Shown here one piece after another: positions 59,920 to 64,000 of a stretch of 64,000 bases of DNA (position 1 is the first letter of the stretch; the number at the start of each line of letters is the position of its first letter). The translations under genes and the position numbers were made by a program. The stretch is from assembly GCF_000368965.1 (NCBI RefSeq), contig NZ_KB849779.1, forward strand, positions 372,001-436,000. Direction: 5' to 3'. The stretch comes from Acinetobacter calcoaceticus DSM 30006 = CIP 81.8 (GTDB lineage Bacteria; Pseudomonadota; Gammaproteobacteria; Pseudomonadales; Moraxellaceae). The notes below the pieces were generated by a model. That model was not told the origin of the DNA. It did not search any database and was given only the letters and a program-made list of their open reading frames with translations.

Positions 59920-61116
59920 CTAGAAGTTTGATTCTTCCCTTTCTGGGTTAACTTCTTGTGTTGAAGCATCAATCTTTAAGATCAAGCTAATCATCGCAGC
60001 ACACATCATTAAAGATGTACCACCATAACTAATAAATGGCAGAGTCAAACCTTTAGTTGGCATCAACCCCATATTCATACCCGCATTTACCAAGATCTGG
60101 AGCAAGAAAATAATACTAATGCCGTAAGCCAAATAACCTGCGCGAAGGTAATGATGTTTCAATGCACGATGACCAATTTTGATACAGCATGCTAGCATCG
60201 AGAAAGATAATATAATGACAATCGAAATACCAAAGAAACCGAACTCTTCGCCTAACACTGCCAACATAAAGTCAGTATGTGCTTCTGGCAAATAAGATAG
60301 CTTTTGTACACTGTGCCCTAAGCCTGTACCAAACCATTCACCACGGCCAAAGGCCATTAACGCATTTGATAACTGGTAACCAACCCCTAATGGATCTGCC
60401 CAAGGGTCAGTAAATGAAATCAAACGCTGGAAACGGTAAGGCTCAAACAAAATTAAAAAGACAATACCGGTTACAATCGCACCCAACATAATTAAGAACT
60501 GTGTTGGCGGCGCACCAGCTAAAAAGAACACACCAACCATCATCAATACAATTACGATCGTAGCACCCAAGTCAGGCTCAGCAATAATCAAACCGACCGT
60601 GATTGCCATAACCCCACTTAAACGCAATAAGCCTTTCCAATGAGTACGAACCTCTTTGGCACGGCGCACAACGTAGTCTGCGGTAAAGATTGCCATCATG
60701 ACTTTGGCAACCTCGGTTGGCTGCAAAGTAAAGCCACCGATCTTAATCCAACGTGTAGAACCATTGACTTCTGAACCCACTACTAAAGCAGCAAGCAAAA
60801 GAACCATCGTCAACAACCACAACGGGAAAGTATTTTTAAACCACGTATTAAGTGATATCCGATAGGTCAAATAAGCCACCACAGCCGCAGCGACAATCGA
60901 AATACCATGACGAATCACATAGTGAAACGGGTTTTCATGCATATATTCAGCATAGGGCATCGAAGCAGATGCGACCATCACTGAACCGATACACAATAAT
61001 GCAACGACACAGAAAATCAGGACATTACGTGGCGTCACTTCCGCTGGCCATTTAGGCAATATCCGTTCATACCAATGATTGATTTTCTGGATTGTGGTCT
61101 GAGCTAAGCCTGCCAT
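59920..61116 (-). CDS. ftsW: FtsW, septal peptidoglycan glycosyltransferase (SEDS family)
   Basis: A 398-residue SEDS-family membrane protein with about ten helices, acting with FtsI (PBP3) in septal peptidoglycan synthesis. SEDS landmarks are GSTRWIKIGGFTLQPTEVAK, ADPLGVGYQLSNALMAFGRG, LPEAHTDFMLAVLGEEFGF and GLMPTKGLTLPFISYGGTS. FtsW rather than RodA is indicated by the neighbour murD, the usual division-cell-wall cluster order. The start has only a weak ribosome site. murD lies 24 bp upstream on the same strand. Confidence 0.94.
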   Translation of the reverse strand: MAGLAQTTIQKINHWYERILPKWPAEVTPRNVLIFCVVALLCIGSVMVASASMPYAEYMHENPFHYVIRHGISIVAAAVVAYLTYRISLNTWFKNTFPLWLLTMVLLLAALVVGSEVNGSTRWIKIGGFTLQPTEVAKVMMAIFTADYVVRRAKEVRTHWKGLLRLSGVMAITVGLIIAEPDLGATIVIVLMMVGVFFLAGAPPTQFLIMLGAIVTGIVFLILFEPYRFQRLISFTDPWADPLGVGYQLSNALMAFGRGEWFGTGLGHSVQKLSYLPEAHTDFMLAVLGEEFGFFGISIVIILSFSMLACCIKIGHRALKHHYLRAGYLAYGISIIFLLQILVNAGMNMGLMPTKGLTLPFISYGGTSLMMCAAMISLILKIDASTQEVNPEREESNF

Positions 61117-61140
61117 ACTACATTCCTAATCATGTTTTCT

Positions 61141-62556
<1,416 letters not shown>

Positions 62557-62596
62557 TCAGTTTGAACTTTATTCATCTTTTTTTGTGTCAGTGCGT

Positions 62597-62624
62597 AAAA
62601 AAGCCATCAATATGATGGCTTTTT
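62597..62624. terminator. Terminator of the feoB operon
   Basis: AAAAAAGCCATCA, three-base loop, TGATGGCTTTTT; 24 bp beyond the stop of the last gene. Confidence 0.85.
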
Positions 62625-62647
62625 AGACGAAACAAGAAATACTAAAT

Positions 62648-62899
62648 TTATTGCCATTTAATCGGCTTAATTTCTTGAACTGTATTCGTAGGTTTATCTT
62701 CACTTGAGCAACCACAGCCGCCAGCACAGCCAAAGGTCATTTTTGGCTTAAGCCATTTTGCCAAGGTTGTCCAACCCTGCTTTTCACAAAGTGAAGAGAG
62801 TGTAGAAAAGACTGAATTTGCTGTTTTTGGAAATACTTTCTTAAAAACAACAACAGCACTCCAACTCACTAAAACCGCAATAATCAGATATTGAATCAT
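62648..62899 (-). CDS. Small Cys-rich membrane protein of the feo locus (DUF6587-like)
   Basis: An 83-residue protein. ATG 62899 follows AGGAGG; the frame is open for 39 more codons, which overlap feoB. The N-terminus MIQYLIIAVLVSWSAVVVF is one membrane helix. A basic region follows, and the C-terminal part has the Cys cluster FGCAGGCGCSS. Small proteins of this layout often follow feoB in gammaproteobacteria, in the position of FeoC, and may help iron transport or protect FeoB. It is not a winged-helix FeoC. The gene begins 20 bp after the feoB stop. Confidence 0.82.
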   Translation of the reverse strand: MIQYLIIAVLVSWSAVVVFKKVFPKTANSVFSTLSSLCEKQGWTTLAKWLKPKMTFGCAGGCGCSSEDKPTNTVQEIKPIKWQ

Positions 62900-62919
62900 G
62901 TACAACCTCCTTTCTTGCC

Positions 62920-64000
62920 TTAACCCCAATAGTGGGAAGCAATTTGATAGGTAACAAACGATGCCAAATAAGCCAAGCCGAACAGATATGCAGTCATGAC
63001 AGCAACATGTTTCCATGAACCTGTTTCACGTCGTACCGTTGCCAATGTGGCCAAACAATGTGGAGCATAAATGAACCACACTAAAAGCGATAATCCTGTT
63101 GCAAAAGACCAACCCGAGCCATCTGCACTAATCAGATGTGACAAACCTTGAGCTACAGCATCGTCACTCGTTGCAGACAAGGCATAAACTGTACCTAATG
63201 CTGCCACTACAACTTCACGAGCTGCCATTGCTGGAATTAAAGCAATACAGATTTGCCAGTTAAAACCAATTGGAGCAAATACAGGTTGAATAAGATGTCC
63301 GAGCATACCGGCAAAACTATAATCTATCGCAGGTAATGTCGCCCCTTCTGGTGGCTGTGGGAAAGTACACAAAAACCAGAGCAAAATAGAAAGCGCAAAA
63401 ATGATTCCACCGACACGTTTCAAGAAGATCTTCGCGCGATCCAGCAAACCAATTCCCACACTTTTTAAATCGGGGAAACGATAACTCGGCAGCTCTAGCA
63501 GTAAAGCATGCTGTGACTTATCTTTTTGCAAAAACTTCATTAAAAATGAAACGCAAAGAGCACTCACAATACCAGCCATATACAGACCAAATAGCACCAG
63601 ACCTTGTAAGTTGAAAATACCCCAGATCATTTTCTCTGGAATAAAGGCCGCAATCAGCAAAGCATATACGGGTAAACGTGCCGAACAGGTCATTAAAGGT
63701 GCAACCATAATGGTCGTAAAACGATCACGAGGGTCACTAATACTACGCGTTGCCATAATTCCCGGTACTGCACAGGCAAAGCTTGAAAGTAAAGGAATAA
63801 AAGCTCGCCCACTTAAGCCAGCTTGAAACATTAATTTATCAAGCAAGAATGCTGCACGCGGTAAATAACCTGATTCTTCTAATACTAAAATGAAGAAGAA
63901 CAAGATTAAAATTTGTGGCAAGAACACAACTACGCCACCTGCACCCGCGATAATTCCGTCAACAACCAAACTATGCAGTAGGGGCTGTGTAATCACGCTT
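62920..64000 (-). CDS. feoB: FeoB, ferrous iron transporter (3' part, cut by window edge)
   Basis: The last 360 codons of FeoB, open to the right edge of the window, so the start and the GTPase domain lie outside. The membrane core is clear: GVVVFLPQILILFFFILVLE, ESGYLPRAAFLLDKLM, GLSGRAFIPLLSSFACAVPG (first Gate motif, with the Cys) and RAKIFLKRVGGIIFALS. The second gate region has FNWQICIALIPAMAAREVVV. FeoB imports Fe(II) across the inner membrane using its GTPase. Only the C-terminal transport portion can be verified here. Confidence 0.95.
   Translation of the reverse strand, partial: SVITQPLLHSLVVDGIIAGAGGVVVFLPQILILFFFILVLEESGYLPRAAFLLDKLMFQAGLSGRAFIPLLSSFACAVPGIMATRSISDPRDRFTTIMVAPLMTCSARLPVYALLIAAFIPEKMIWGIFNLQGLVLFGLYMAGIVSALCVSFLMKFLQKDKSQHALLLELPSYRFPDLKSVGIGLLDRAKIFLKRVGGIIFALSILLWFLCTFPQPPEGATLPAIDYSFAGMLGHLIQPVFAPIGFNWQICIALIPAMAAREVVVAALGTVYALSATSDDAVAQGLSHLISADGSGWSFATGLSLLVWFIYAPHCLATLATVRRETGSWKHVAVMTAYLFGLAYLASFVTYQIASHYWG

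Noticed and set aside
62900-63016. Longer N-terminus for the Cys-rich protein after feoB
   Set aside because: The extra 39 codons overlap the feoB coding end, and the strong AGGAGG site sits just before ATG 62899.

Overview
The window is a chromosomal segment of an Acinetobacter, most probably a member of the A. calcoaceticus-baumannii complex. This is judged from gene order and from protein sequences that look typical of the genus: the FadB/FadA pair, an RpoC with a TTG start, an AlgZ/AlgR-like pair next to hemCD and argH, and the gspN-gspC-gspD arrangement. Non-coding DNA is AT-rich. I see no insertion sequence, prophage, integron, CRISPR array or plasmid function. This is core chromosome rather than an accessory island.

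Layout. 1-4.3 kb: the 5' part of lpxO (lipid A hydroxylase, minus strand, cut by the window edge), then the fadBA beta-oxidation operon. 4.3-11.2 kb: small, less conserved genes. They are a secreted protein, a lipoprotein, an RBBP9-like hydrolase divergent from a MerR regulator, a membrane-anchored coiled-coil protein, a FrnE-like DsbA-family oxidoreductase, and two tandem paralogues that look like outer-membrane beta-barrels. 11.2-18.8 kb: htpG, an LprI-like protein, ompW, a YuiF/NhaC-type antiporter, an Asp-nucleophile alpha/beta hydrolase, a DUF4442 protein and two glycine-zipper lipoproteins.

18.9-33.0 kb, all on the minus strand: the main transcription/translation block. In transcription order it is tRNA-Thr(TGT), tRNA-Tyr, tRNA-Gly, tRNA-Thr(GGT), tuf, tRNA-Trp, secE, nusG, rplK, rplA, rplJ, rplL, rpoB, rpoC. 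It has a structured leader before rplJ and an attenuator-like pair of hairpins between rplL and rpoB. 33.0-41.8 kb: trpE (with a possible leader ORF), gph, an FHA protein, a small secreted protein, the type II secretion genes gspN-gspC-gspD, an H-NS-like protein and a thioesterase.

41.8-49.3 kb: the heme-synthesis operon hemC-hemD-hemX-hemY, preceded by an AlgR-like LytTR regulator and its AlgZ-like kinase. The kinase start overlaps the start of the divergent argH; yggX follows argH. 49.4-54.6 kb: a candidate small RNA, phoU, a TolC-family channel, a DMT exporter with its TetR regulator, and a lipoprotein. 54.6-64 kb: a TPP riboswitch with thiC, a NudF-like Nudix hydrolase overlapping a CpdA-like phosphodiesterase, dksA-gluQ, ftsW and murD, then a small Cys-rich membrane protein and the 3' part of feoB, cut by the window edge.

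I did not find a clear new multi-gene system. The items most worth a second look are regulatory: three candidate small RNAs, a short ORF with competing hairpins before trpE, two inverted consensus DnaA boxes before htpG, a long stem over the nudF start, the rplA-rplJ leader, and the tandem beta-barrel-like paralogues of unknown function.
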